64,000 bases of DNA, taken from the NCBI RefSeq assembly GCF_034702125.1, contig NC_085875.1, positions 43,597,270 to 43,661,269 of the forward strand, written 5' to 3'. Source of the stretch: Engraulis encrasicolus. Lineage: Eukaryota > Chordata > Actinopteri > Clupeiformes > Engraulidae. Made by a program: the position numbers and the translations under genes. The notes under the pieces are model-generated. The model worked only from the letters and a program-made list of their open reading frames with translations, was not told where the DNA came from and searched no databases. Shown here piece after piece: positions 51,477 to 64,000 of the stretch. Every line of letters begins with the position of its first letter. Within the stretch, counting starts at the first letter, position 1.

Positions 51477-53040
51477 TCGTTGACACAGATCTCCCTCTTA
51501 TTTGCTCCTGACTCGTGCCATTGTCACACGTTTATCTGTATGGGCAGATGTTTTGACAATGCGCCTCCTAAGCCCCTTTCCACTGAACAGCTAACCACAT
51601 TTACCAGCCAGGTAAAAACAGGAGAAAGAAAGGCTTGACAGCATTGTGTAAAAGAAGAGAATCATTGTTGTGGATTTATGATTAAAGTCAGGATTACGCA
51701 CAGTTGTAGCCTATCGCTATAATTCACATTTTTCCAGTGGTCTACGCCTCTAAAATGTCATAATTGTATTTATTAGGTACAGAGGAACAAACTAACAACA
51801 TTTAACAATATGTACTTGCACAGTATTTTAGGGTTAGAATTGGGATTAGGGTTAGAATTGGGTGTACTTTGTAAGTACACAATGTTACATGTTGTTACAT
51901 TAAAATAAAGTGTTACCGCTCCATCTGTTAACTAAATGAGCCAATGGTAGTTAGGCAGCTGTGGACCTCTGGTTAGAGAGTTGGTCATGGGTAGGAGAGG
52001 GGTATAGGTCCTTCCACCATTACCAGTTGGATGAGGAAGTGTTGTCCAAAAGAGGACATAATCATAGCCAATATCACTAGCAGATACAGAGTGCACAGGA
52101 AATATACAGAACAACAAGTGCAGATACAAAGAAGGCTTAGTTAGATTTTTAAGAGTACACACACACATACATACACATCATGTCAAGAGTCTGGCCTGGG
52201 TCTAGGGCAGCTCAACCATTAGTCTAGTTAGATACTCACGAAAGAGGAGAGTCTTTACTTGCTTGCTTCACAATTTGGAATTCAATGAAATATCAAAGGG
52301 AACTCGCCGGAACTATTTAATTCGGAATTATCAACTCAGAATTGCAAGTGTCATGTAAACATAGCAATTGAGCGTATTACTTCAGGAACTGTAACCAATA
52401 CCCTGTACCTAAATCCCTAGCTGTTAATTGCTTTACTTAAAGTGTCAGCGGAATAATAATTTAATACTTACAATTATTTGAGAAGTCACTTCTATTGTGT
52501 GTTTATGGGTAGCCTGCTTATCATGGACTTTCAAATAGGAGGCTGTGGCCTGGCTAGTTTATGGGTATAGCTGATATATCAGCTGATTTGGAATATGTGA
52601 TCTTGGCTTCTGGGTCCATGCCCATGATGGCTGTGATGAGTGGAGATTACGGTTGGCCGGCTGCCACATCTCAGAGTGGCTTGGCCTTTTTGCAGAGAGA
52701 GCGAGGCGATTAGATGGCTCCATCCAAATATCCACAGACACGCTCTCGGTCCTGCATGAGTATTTGCCACTCCAATTGTCACACCACACTAACTGTGTGT
52801 GTGCGCACGCGCATGCTAGTGTGCGTGTGTACGTGCATGCGTGCGTGTGCAGGCCCCCTTCAGAAGAGAAGAGTCACGGTCGACTGGATCCTTTGCAGTA
52901 GCATCCACAGTGTCCCCACTGTCCCTTGAGTGCCAATCATCAGGCATGCAGGAGGACACCGACTGCTGTGTGTGTGTGTGTGTGCAGGGCTGCTGACAAC
53001 TTTTGCCGGCCTAGTACAAAGCCATCTGAAAGGCCCCCAT
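50200..53040. other. noncoding, no gene seen
   Basis: Mostly unique sequence with a C18-(CT)n tract at 51429-51472 and a degenerate repeat end (AAAATAAAGTGTTACC, 51903-51918) identical in type to the hAT terminus at 56455. No exon is recognised. A short GT tract lies at 52969-52983. Confidence 0.5.
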
Positions 53041-53053
53041 ACCCCAATACATA
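52984..53053 (+). repeat. dispersed GGCCC-rich repeat, left half of split copy
   Basis: GCAGGGCTGCTGACAACTTT through CCCCAATACATA. The other half continues after 58206. The nest of transposons was inserted into this copy at TA. Confidence 0.75.
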
Positions 53054-53880
53054 GGGTGCATTCAGCTAAATTGGGCCACTTTTCGGCAAATTCAGAAAGA
53101 CTGATGAAATCTGAGGAAGAACATCAATACATTAACCAAACTTAAGTTTGATTGCATAAAGTGACTCATAATCTTCCATTTCATTACAAAAAACAAGAAG
53201 ATTCATGTAAAAAATATACATTTTTACAAGTTTTAGTGACAGGTGTGTCATCCTGAATGGAAAAAAAGCATTCAGGTAAAATGGGCCACCTATTCAGGCA
53301 AAATGGGCCACTTATTCATTCCAATGGTAAAACTAAGAATTGCACAAAAGAAAAACAAAATTAGTGATAATTTGGTAACACTTTATTTTAGGGACACATC
53401 TATTAGCACTAATACATACAATATTAATGCCTGTATAAGTAACTTGTAAGGCATGTACTAAGCAAAATAAGACAGTTGTTAAGCATGTATTCACAAATGT
53501 CTTGTTCATGCGCAATTAGGGTTTTATTACTAATATAACCTTAGTAAGGACCAGTAAGCCTATATTTCTATTTATTAGTAAGTAGTAAGTGGCAGAATAC
53601 AATGTGTATAAGCTCCCGACACACTGTGTGAACAAACCCTGAACAGTGTGAAAACAGATGCAGAATAAGGGTCCCTATTCTAAAGTGATGCATTGGTCAG
53701 CCCAGATGGCTTAGGGCCTCTGCACTATCAAAGTCCTAAGGCCCCCACACCACCCAGGCCAGCACTACCTACCCCCCCCGATCTACAAACTGTAAGGGTA
53801 TATGAAATGATTAATAATTACTTAGCTGAGTCATCTAGTTTTCTCTTGTTCATATCAATGACAGGGAGGTAACAAGAGCC

Positions 53881-54478
53881 TATATATAGCAAGGATTGAA
53901 CATACACTTGTCAATGGCGGTGGGTTGGTGAGATGTAATTTTTTTTCATGTACCACTGAGTTTTAATTGTAAAAAACCCCAAAATAAATGCAGAACATTA
54001 GAATAATAGTTTTGAAGCAAAACTAAACTACTCTTTTGTGATAATTAAGTGAATGTTTGAGAACATTAGCTTCAAGAAGTGCAGTGCATGATGGGTACGC
54101 AATCTAGGCCAACAGACAACCTACCCAGCTCTGAGCCTATGTCCTTAGCTCCTCCCCTCACTTGTGAAATTTAGTTGCTATTCAAACAATTTGCCATGTA
54201 CGTAACAACAGAAATATTATCATTGCTGCATTGGCCATGCATTGCATTTCTGACTAAGGGCGTACCCATCATGCACTGCACTTCTTGTAGCTAAGTTTCT
54301 CAAACATTAACTTATTTATCAGAAAGGAATAGCTTAGTTTCGCTTCCAAACTATTACTCATCGTTATATTCTGCATTTATTGTAGGGTTTTTACAATTAA
54401 AACTAATTGGTGTATGAAAAAAATGACATCTCACCACCCACCGTCATTGATAACTTTACGTCCAATCCTTGCTATATA
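53881..54478. mobile_element. hairpin (fold-back) MITE, 0.6 kb
   Basis: Arms of about 220 bp (53881-54101 and 54260-54478) are inverted copies: TATATAGCAAGGATTG versus CAATCCTTGCTATATA, GGTGGGTTGGTGAGATGT versus ACATCTCACCACCCACC, and GCAGTGCATGATGGGTACGC versus GCGTACCCATCATGCACTGC. The loop is about 160 bp. It has no ORF. It lies inside the hAT-like element. Confidence 0.8.
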
Positions 54479-54549
54479 TTGCTTCCAATTACTCAGTAAC
54501 ATAATGAGTAGAATAAGTGAGATTCTTCATACCTACTGAGACTAATGTA

Positions 54550-55996
54550 CAAACCCCAACTCCGATGAAGTTGGGACGTTTGGTAAACAGTGAATAAAAT
54601 CAAAATGCTATCATTTTCAAAACATTCAATCCATTCATTAGATGGAGAATAGTGAAAAGACAACATATTAAGTGTTAAAACCGAGAAAAAATATTGTTTT
54701 GGGGGACATATATACTCATTTCTAATTCGATAAATCCAACACGTCTCAAAAGAGTTGGGACGGGGACAATAAATGGCAGCAAATGTCGAGGAAGACTAAA
54801 AACAAAACAAAAGACAACACTTAACAGTTAAATACATTAACCGATGAGATGATTTTATATAAAAAACAGTGTTAATTCCTATCTTGGAAATTATTTCATC
54901 AGCTTAAATGGTGGGTGTATTCCTTGTCATGTTTTGCAATGTTTTCCTTTCTGTAGTGCTTACAGTGTGACAGGTCTTGACCAAAAACCCACCATTTTAT
55001 CACCTGCTGGTCCTTATGATGGAGCCAAACTGTTAAAACATAGTAGAGAATGCAATTTGACCTTACTATGTGGCAGTAATCGAAGATCTCCCTTCAAAAT
55101 ATAATGCATGAGTGGCTTTTTATGCTGTTTAAAACCCATTTATACCATTCAGCACTGTATTTAACTCTACAGATGAGTGAGAACATCTTAACCAATGCAC
55201 TACTGCACCCGCATGCCATCATGGAGGCTGACTTTTGAAGCTAGCACTAACACAAGTTGGATGGTCCATTTTCACTGTAGCACAGGATGTGCAATGCTCT
55301 ATTATTGTCAAAAAGAATGGACTTCTACAACTTCTGCTGACTTCTGTAAGCAAAGGACAGTTTCCCATGTCTTCTGGGTATATTTCAAGTGAGCTCAGGT
55401 GCTTAGGAGAATGTTACACCCCTGTATCATTTTCATGCATTAAGCATTCTTAATATGGTCAATTTTCAATAGCTCTAATTCCTGGAGTGCTAGAGTGAGA
55501 CTACAGCTAATGTATATTTCATGATGTCATGAACCTATGCAATGATTTTATTAACAAAAATATGTCTTATATACACTCAATCGTGGTAAATCAAAGGGAA
55601 TTCAAAAATGTATGTAATAACTATGGTAATTATTCCCTTTGCATCTTTAATTCTGAGTGACTCAGCCTCTCTGTGATGATCTTATACCTGGACACCTATA
55701 TTGTCCGTCAGTACAATTCATTTTGAAATGTTCTTCTTTGTTGTTTTATCTTATTTGGATGTTTACTAAATTTCACTGATCCCCGTCCCAACTCTTTTGA
55801 GACGTGTTGGATTTATCAAATTAGAAATGAGTTCATATGTCCCCCAAAACAATATTTTTTCTCGGTTTTAACACTTAATATGTTGTCTTTTCACTTTTCT
55901 CCATCTAATGAATAGATTGAATGTTTTGAAAATGATAGCATTTTGATTTTATTCACTGTTTACCAAACGTCCCAACTTCATCGGAGTTGGGGTTTG
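54550..55996. mobile_element. TA-flanked DNA transposon, 1.45 kb, 218 bp TIRs
   Basis: Ends CAAACCCCAACTCCGATGAA and reverse complement; TA at 54548-54549 and 55997-55998. TIRs run 54550-54768 and 55779-55996 with few mismatches. This terminus (CAAACCCCAA...GAAGTTGGGACG) is familiar from many teleosts. The 1 kb interior has stop-broken frames only (55195-55390 gives an unremarkable 65-codon frame). The high similarity of the two TIRs suggests that it is a relatively recent insertion. Confidence 0.85.
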
Positions 55997-56029
55997 TAGA
56001 ATCTGAAATGTTCTTACACTTTGCTTCCC

Positions 56030-56146
56030 GGGGGGGGGGGGGGGGGGGGGGGGGGGGAGGGGGGGGTGCGTAGAGTGGGGGCCCTAGGTAGTGCGGGGGC
56101 CCTAGGTAGAGTGGGGGCCCTAGGTAGTGCGGGGGCCCTAAGCCAT
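56030..56146. repeat. poly(G) tract and GGGGGCCCTAGGTAG minisatellite
   Basis: G28 (56030-56057), then a G-rich stretch and four 18-19 bp units of GGGGGCCCTAGGTAGTGC / ...AGAGTG (56075-56146) in the inner part of the right hAT arm. The left arm has only a partial counterpart, so the array expanded in one arm. The tract has quadruplex potential on the + strand. Confidence 0.9.
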
Positions 56147-58206
56147 CTGGGCTGAGCAATGCATCACTTTAGAATAGGGACCCTTATGTTTTCACACTGT
56201 TCAGGGTTTGTTCACACAGTGTACCAGGAGCTTATACACATTGTATTCTGGCCCTTACTGCTTACACATAAATAGAAATCTAGGTCTACTAGGTCCTTAC
56301 TAAGGTTATAATGGTAATAAATCCCTTATTGTGCATGAACAAGACATTTGTGAATACATGCTTAACAACTGTCTTATTTTGCTTAGTACATGCCTTACAA
56401 GTTACTTACACATGCATTAATATTTTATGTATTAGTGCTAATAGATGTGTCCCTAAAATAAAGTGTTACCGATAATTTTAATATTCCTCTATTTTTTTTT
56501 TAGCTTTCAACACATCTGTTTCCAAAAAGATATCACAACTTCATGAAAAGAGCTCCCCTGACACCTCCATCTTCCTTAATAGTTGTCACATTATTTTTGT
56601 AGAAAATATGAATGGTAATTCCCATAGAAACAAGTCCGACAGGCGGACAACAGATGCGTCCATCTCTGCCAGTTCCAACCTTTTATGCCCAAACGCCCCC
56701 TGGCCTCCTCATAACATGTCAACACCACCCTGAGGATGTGCTTTCTGTTTATTGTCATATTGCCCATGGAAACTCCAAATAGACTAGGCCTATGTGGCAG
56801 CAGCGAAATGGCGAAAGAAATTTAGGCTATAATAACTAAGCTTGGATTTGGAAAAGTACCATGTGATTCCAAATAGCCTGGATCAAGTAGCCTACATTAC
56901 AAATTACCAGACCTTGTTAGTAGGCTATTTAGGCTAACAACCTTTAGCCTATCACGCCATTTCAGTGTGATGTCCAAGTGGGAAAGAATGTAAACATCGA
57001 CAAATAATATATAAATAAAACCGTTTGGGTGAATCATGCGCTGTATGGTTCAATGCCAGCTTTTTAACGTCAAGGCACAAAGCAGTCAGCGTCATTGTAA
57101 GAGTGCAAGAGTTTACCAAATTCAAACGACTGCAAAGCAATCTCTCTGAGCGCAACGGGAAGCGCCTGTGCGGTCCACACGGCCGTCAGCAGAAAACGAA
57201 TGAACCTCTCTTGCAATATGTCCGAGAACATCAGTAACACGCAGTAGCCTATGTCAAATGGCGCATTTGTCTACTTGTAGTTCGAGCACCATGTTTCAGT
57301 GTCATTGCCGCGAGTTTCTGACAAACCAAATAGTTGAGCACGACGTGACACTATCATACACAACATGATTAAGCCCCCCTCACGTCTGACATCCTCGGGG
57401 CGAAGTGTTTCATAAGGCGGTGAATTCTGTGAACATAGTGACACACACTTCACAGTGGTGTTGGTTAAAACGAAACGAAGTTGCCTCCCACGGCCCAAAT
57501 GCAAAATAATGCAGAAAATTGAATGCCCCCCTCAGTTGTCCTGGCTACAGGGTAACTGGCACATTATCACTGCTTCTTCTTCAATGTACGAGCACTTGCA
57601 ATGCACTGCTCTCTGATCGCGCTCCGCCTGTCTCGCAATGCAATCAGCTGCGTGCTCCGGGCCAAATAGTCAACACTGGCACCTTTGTGGACACAGGAGG
57701 GAACAATTTGAAGAATGCGTTGCAGACGGACGGACGGACGGACAGACATACCCTCTTACAGAGATGCTGGGACGCATCTAAAAAGCGGCCCAAATTACCT
57801 GAAAGGGGCGGCCCACTTTACCTTAACATGTTCAGTCAAAATGGGCTGATGGGTTTTTGGACATTTTTAGGTATTCAAACATCACAATGTTGCCACAGTT
57901 ATGTTTTTCCAGATTAAGGGCACATATTCAAACCTAAAGACATATCAATTTTTCAGTTTTTATCACATCTGACAACAGTATCATCCTTATTTTATCTAGA
58001 CTATTTCTTATTTTGGCAATATGAGGGTTTCCCCTGCCCATCAAAAAAGTATTATGCTATTCGAATGACTTTAAAAAGATAGAGTAGTAATGTTGCAACA
58101 ATTTCAGTGCATTTGTGGTGGTTGATCTGTAGAATTGAAAGAAATGAGACACCCAATGCTTATACGGCCCAATTTAGCTGATGGCCCAATTTACCTGAAC
58201 GCACCC

Positions 58207-58288
58207 TACAATGTAATGGACCCCCTATTGGACCCCCTATCTTCCTAGGCCCAGGACAATATACCCCTTTGTCCCCCCCTGTCGGCTG

Positions 58289-58291
<3 letters not shown>
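58207..58291 (+). repeat. dispersed GGCCC-rich repeat, right half of split copy
   Basis: Resumes TACAATGTAATGGACCCC and GGCCCAGGACAATATACCCC, continuing the copy interrupted at 53053. Confidence 0.75.

Positions 58292-58371
<80 letters not shown>
58292..58371. repeat. (GT)n microsatellite
   Basis: 80 bp GT tract followed by GCGCGC-type alternating sequence to 58400. A shorter GT tract is at 58547-58579. Confidence 0.96.
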
Positions 58372-58381
<10 letters not shown>

Positions 58382-58399
58382 CGCGCACGTGTGTGTGTG

Positions 58400-59130
58400 C
58401 AGGGGCGTTGTTCAAGGGGGTAAAGTGTGACTGAGTCAACAGGGCCCCATGTATATAAGGGGCCCACACACAGTGCAATTTATGAAGATATATGCCGGCC
58501 ATTGGAGCTGATTGTACTTAGGGCCCAAAATGTGCTGCTACGTCCCTGTGTGTGTGTGTGTGTGCGTGTGTGTGTGTGACGGATGGACAGACAGATGGGG
58601 TGGTCTGTCGAAAGGCTGCCAAAGCCACAGACCTGGGACCAGCTTTCGCTTTCGAACTTACAATACTCGAGTGCAGGACGGCGGGAGCAAACACCTGATC
58701 CGAGAGCTGTACATTGGGACGGAAATTCCCCAGAAGGTTGCTGGATGACAGCAAACATGTTACCAGCCAGCAGTGGCACACACACTGGCACAGGCATGGA
58801 AATCATGGTCACGCTGAAAATTCGCCTTCAGTGTAGATTTTTTTTTGTCTGGAGGTGATCAATGGGAGTTCATCCGACCGAATTGCTATCCATGAACACA
58901 ATTTTCTCAGTGCATTCTGTCCAAATTCATTAAAACTTGTGAATGCGATTTGTTCACAATAACTAAAGATGAGTATCGCAATTACATTGTCTCTGAATCC
59001 TCAAACATAGTCTCCCATGTGCAGGGATGAAAGGTGGGTGGGACGGATTGGATTTCACGTTTGATTTAATTGCATTCACCACTTGTCCAGTCCCATGCTC
59101 CTCATCCCCCACACGGGAAGCCAAAGCCTT
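58400..59130. other. noncoding, no gene seen
   Basis: Mixed repeat-derived sequence, including GGGGCCCA-rich text at 58440-58530. No exon is recognised. Confidence 0.45.
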
Positions 59131-59700
59131 GGTGTCAGCGTGGCCATGGGAGGAGCGGTAGCAGCAGGGCAGCTGACAGCATGGGCTCAGGAGAAAATAA
59201 TCTGAAAGGGGCCCCCTCTCAATTAATATAATGTCATGGGGACCCAATTCTGGGCTCCTTCTCGCTCTGGACCCAGAACAACTGACCCGTTTGTCCTGCC
59301 CTGTCAGCAGGCCTGCCTCCGTGTCAGTGTGGCCATGAGAGAGGTAGCTATGCAGAGGGTATCCAGGGTATCTGACAGTGTTGGCTGGGCCCAGGAGAAA
59401 ACCATCTAAATGAGCCCCCCATCAATACACACGATGTACCAATCACCTAATTCTGGGCCCCTTCTTCTCTCCCTTGACCCATAACAACTTACCCATTTGT
59501 CTTGCCCTGTCAGCAGGCCTGCCTGCCTCCTTTAGGCGATTCTAGGGTAAGTTGGGGCCCAAAGGGAAAATTCAAAAGAATGAACATTCGCAAAAAAAAT
59601 GGCCACTAGTTGCCTACTGCCTGCCTAGCCTGGTGACAAGATGTGCCTCTACTGCCTCTGTGTCAGTGTGGCCATGAGAGAGGTAGATATGCAGAGGGAG
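59131..59700 (+). repeat. tandemly duplicated GGCCC-rich repeat copies
   Basis: Repeat bodies at 59168-59312 and 59370-59530 share CTGACAG, GGGGACCCAATTCTGGGC and TTTGTC.TGCCCTGTCAGC. Linkers at 59131, 59321 and 59660 share TGTCAGYGTGGCCATG and, for the last two, GAGAGAGGTAG.TATGCAGAG. The whole is a degenerate tandem array of about 2.5 units. Confidence 0.7.
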
Positions 59701-59944
59701 CAGCCGGGCTGTAATGAGATCTACTGTTGACAGAGGAAGCCCAGCTGCTCTTATTCAACACAAACACACGCAACACAAAAGCCAACAGGTCTCAGGTACT
59801 CACAGGTATCACAATGAAAAAATGTTTGTTTTTTTTAATCATTCATTAAATGTGGGTGGTCATGATTTAAATGCTAACACATTTCGACCATATTTTGATG
59901 TGGTCTTCATCATCAGGGAAAAATATAGACAAAGATATTGCCGC

Positions 59945-61054
59945 TTAGCCTGAGTATCATCCTCCGTAGTGACCGCGCTAGCTCAATACTTTCGCTTGCT
60001 GACCACGGAGTCTGACCCTGCAGCCACCCCTGGCAGTTGGAATTCAGATATTCGTTCAGTATCTGAACAGCCAATAGGCTCGCTGATAGTCTAAGCCCCT
60101 CCCCAAGCCCTCTATTCAACTGAAATACAACAACTTGATGATGGCGATGTGATGTCTGTAACCAGGACATTTGATAGTGCTTGGTGTAAACTGGGACATT
60201 GCCGTCCGACAAGACCTTTGACGGGCTTTCGGCACTGACACTGCGCAGCTCTTGGGCAGTCACACTGGGCGTTTCTCTTCTGTTCACTTTAATGGTTTTA
60301 GTTGACAGTTAATATCTTCATAACAAGGTTGGAACAAGCGCAGCCCCATTTCAGTGTTACTTTTTTTGCTGTCACACTCGACGCATATACACAGACACAA
60401 ACTGGGAAGGAGAGAGGGTGGGGGCTGCTCCGTGGGCTGTGCATTTGGCGCATATTAAACAACGCAACTAGTAGTTTCCCAATAAAATTTGAATCATAAT
60501 GCCGTGGATCCAATACTATAATATCATATAATATTGTCCTTAAGTCTGAGCGATGCATTGATTATTTGTTTAGGGTACGTTTTCTGCCAGCTAAATGCAA
60601 GGGGGAAGGGGGCTATATTAGCAAACAAGACGATTGCACAGTTAGCCTGCTAATTTTAAATATGATCACCTGGAGCTAATAGCCTTCACATGGCTTAATC
60701 CATCCCTGTTATCAGTCCGCTTGAGGTTTTTGCTTCGGGAAAGTGAAAAAATGAGGTCCTAATTAATCTTCAGATGGTGTCGGACCCTGACGGTGCCATA
60801 GGCACACGTTGTATGTCTCCCTGAAATCGTAGGTTTTTGACGGACCTCGACAAGTTCTATTACACTCCTTAGTTACCGTTGCTGAGCTCGGATTGGTTGG
60901 CGGCCGTTTGTGGGAGGGGTTTTGCGAAAGGCTAATTCCCTCATTAAGTGAGATAATTTCCAACTGCCGGGGGTGGCTGCAGGGTCAGACTCCGTGGTCA
61001 GCAAGCGAAAGTATTGAGCTAGCGCGGTCACTACGGAGGATGATACTCAGGCTA
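59945..61054. mobile_element. hAT-like non-autonomous element, 1.1 kb, 8 bp target duplication
   Basis: Ends TTAGCCTGAGTATCATCCTC and the reverse complement; TIRs of about 97 bp (59945-60041 and 60958-61054) are almost identical. The 8 bp ATTGCCGC occurs directly on both sides (59937-59944 and 61055-61062), so the insertion is cleanly defined and recent-looking. The interior (60050-60950) has no transposase frame. Confidence 0.88.
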
Positions 61055-61081
61055 ATTGCCGCTTGCGTTAAAATGAATTAA

Positions 61082-61377
61082 AGGTAGAGTATGTACGTAG
61101 GATTGTGGCCAGAGTAGGCATTGCAACTATGCATGCAACTGTGCCCATTCCCAAATGTTATCTTTTCATGAATATTTACAGAGTAATATTTGCTGGTCTG
61201 ACCACCATGGTATGATACAGTTATTTTTCATCTGAATATGTCTATTACTGGAATAATAAAAAATACATATCATAATGAATACTTAAAAATTGATGGCGGC
61301 GGGGAAAATTCATGAAAAAGATAACATTTGGACATAATAAATGCTGGAAGTCTACTAAAAACCTGCATACTCTACCT
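61082..61377. mobile_element. piggyBac-type MITE, 296 bp, TTAA flanks
   Basis: AGGTAGAGTATG... and ...CATACTCTACCT termini, with TTAA exactly at each side (61078-61081 and 61378-61381). Inverted internal phrases (AATGTTATCTTTTCATGAAT versus ATTCATGAAAAAGATAACAT) make it a near palindrome. TTAA target use is the piggyBac (or Kolobok) signature. Confidence 0.8.
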
Positions 61378-61380
61378 TTA

Positions 61381-61848
<468 letters not shown>

Positions 61849-62069
61849 GAGCATCCTCCTCCTTCTCCTCTAACTCTTGTGTGCTCGCATCCAATAACTC
61901 CCAAATACTCCCATATTCCTAATAAAGCTTTACAGCCCAGCCTTCAACAGCTGCTCCCCCCAGGCCTGCTGCACTGCGTACAGTACAGCACCGCACCGCA
62001 CCGCAAGGCACGACACGACCAGGCAGGCTGATGTCTCTCTTCACCTGTTGTGGAAGAATACACAGTTGC

Positions 62070-62722
<653 letters not shown>

Positions 62723-62780
<58 letters not shown>
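62723..62780. repeat. (GA)n microsatellite
   Basis: Perfect 58 bp GA tract. Confidence 0.96.
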
Positions 62781-62785
<5 letters not shown>

Positions 62786-63182
62786 CAAATGATGTTTCAA
62801 ATAAACAGTGAATAAAAAGTTCATGTGCAACTGCTCCCACTACGCATCCCTCTCCTTTTCATTGTCTTGCTCAACAAACATTACTTTATGTGCCATTATA
62901 AGGCCATTCTTTTTTGTGCAGTGCAGTTCACTGTAGGTCATAGGTACAGTACATTTATGTCAGTGGCAGTCAAAGTCAAGTCAAAACACAATATGAGATC
63001 AATTAGTTAATGGGAATTTTAATGATACTAGGTTTGGTTTGACCTAATGTTTTCTTCCGAAGTAACTTGTGAGGATATATTCTGTATTCACATATTATTC
63101 ATTTTATTTCATTTCAAATACATTTATCCGACAGCTGTAAACCTCCGGTGACACAGTGATTTCAAACTATTTGAAATAACCA

Positions 63183-64000
<818 letters not shown>

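Larger units (their letters stand above)
53374..56470. mobile_element. hAT-like element, 3.1 kb, 8 bp target duplication
   Basis: Ends GGTAACACTTTATTTTAGGG / its reverse complement CCCTAAAATAAAGTGTTACC, with inverted arms of about 400 bp (53374-53770 and 56066-56470). Flanked by the exact 8 bp duplication GATAATTT (53366-53373 and 56471-56478), which is the hAT signature. No transposase is visible; it is non-autonomous and itself contains two later insertions. Similar ends are seen alone at 51903-51918. Confidence 0.85.
53054..58206. mobile_element. outer TA-flanked DNA transposon, 5.15 kb, containing nested elements
   Basis: Left end GGGTGCATTCAGCTAAATTG and right end (reverse complement) GGGTGCGTTCAGGTAAATTG form a 24-26 bp TIR. 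TA (53052-53053 and 58207-58208) flanks both ends. Subterminal copies of the motif (CAGGTAAAATGGGCCACC twice at 53274-53310; GGCCCAAATTACCTGAA, GGCCCACTTTACC at 57787-57820; two more at 58167-58200) look like repeated transposase-binding sites. No transposase frame remains; interior unique DNA (56480-57780) has no recognised product. Original element length without the hAT insert would be about 2.05 kb. Confidence 0.85.

Noticed and set aside
53374..56470. 400 bp terminal inverted arms considered as LTRs or a retroelement
   Set aside because: The arms are inverted, not direct, and are bounded by an 8 bp duplication; no reverse transcriptase, primer-binding site or polypurine tract is present.
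57025..57237. A 70-codon frame inside the outer transposon considered as a transposase remnant
   Set aside because: No recognisable DNA-binding or DDE residues; too short and not supported by the opposite arm.

Overview
This is vertebrate, almost certainly teleost fish, genomic DNA. It has large introns, spliced exons with GT/AG borders, tRNA-derived SINEs, Tc1-like and hAT-like DNA transposons with fish-type termini, and very many long (CA)n and (CT)n microsatellites. The repeat load and SINE type remind me of clupeiform genomes, but that is a weak guess. It is not a bacterial or viral window, and nearly all long open frames are translations of simple repeats.

Two genes are well supported. 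On the + strand, exons at 19372-19496 and 27507-27718 encode the C-terminus of a Ral GTPase-activating protein alpha subunit, best matched to ralgapa2; the rest of that gene lies upstream of the window. On the - strand, 34516-35943 is a complete intronless insm1, a SNAG-domain zinc-finger repressor of neuroendocrine and neuronal differentiation. The two genes converge (3' ends facing), which is the RALGAPA2-INSM1 order I know from mammals and supports both names.

Layout: 1-16389 is STR-dense noncoding DNA, probably ralgapa2 intron. 16390-19287 is a 2.9 kb fold-back transposon with two 1.2 kb inverted arms, sitting 84 bp before a ralgapa2 exon. 19372-27718 holds the two 3' exons and a possible alternative terminal exon. 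27719-33600 is 3'UTR and convergent intergenic DNA. 33600-36250 is insm1 with its promoter, in an 8 kb stretch (about 31.8-40.0 kb) almost free of long microsatellites. 40186-41660 has a truncated Tc1 element abutting a small set of exon-like frames with a duplicated W-rich motif that I do not recognise. 41.7-53 kb is noncoding with SINEs, STRs and a likely conserved regulatory block near 45.5-45.96 kb. 53054-58206 is a Russian-doll nest of DNA transposons. 58.3-64 kb has a hAT-like element with a clean 8 bp target duplication, a TTAA-flanked MITE, dispersed GGCCC-rich repeats and more STRs.

The most interesting items are: the nested transposons, whose empty site can be read from sister repeats inside this window; the fold-back element carrying two divergent copies of a decayed fish repeat protein; the duplicated-exon cluster at 40.6-41.7 kb; and the ralgapa2 terminal exon, whose 3' splice site uses a (CT)n microsatellite as its polypyrimidine tract and whose stop codon is followed within 70 bp by a long (GT)n tract.
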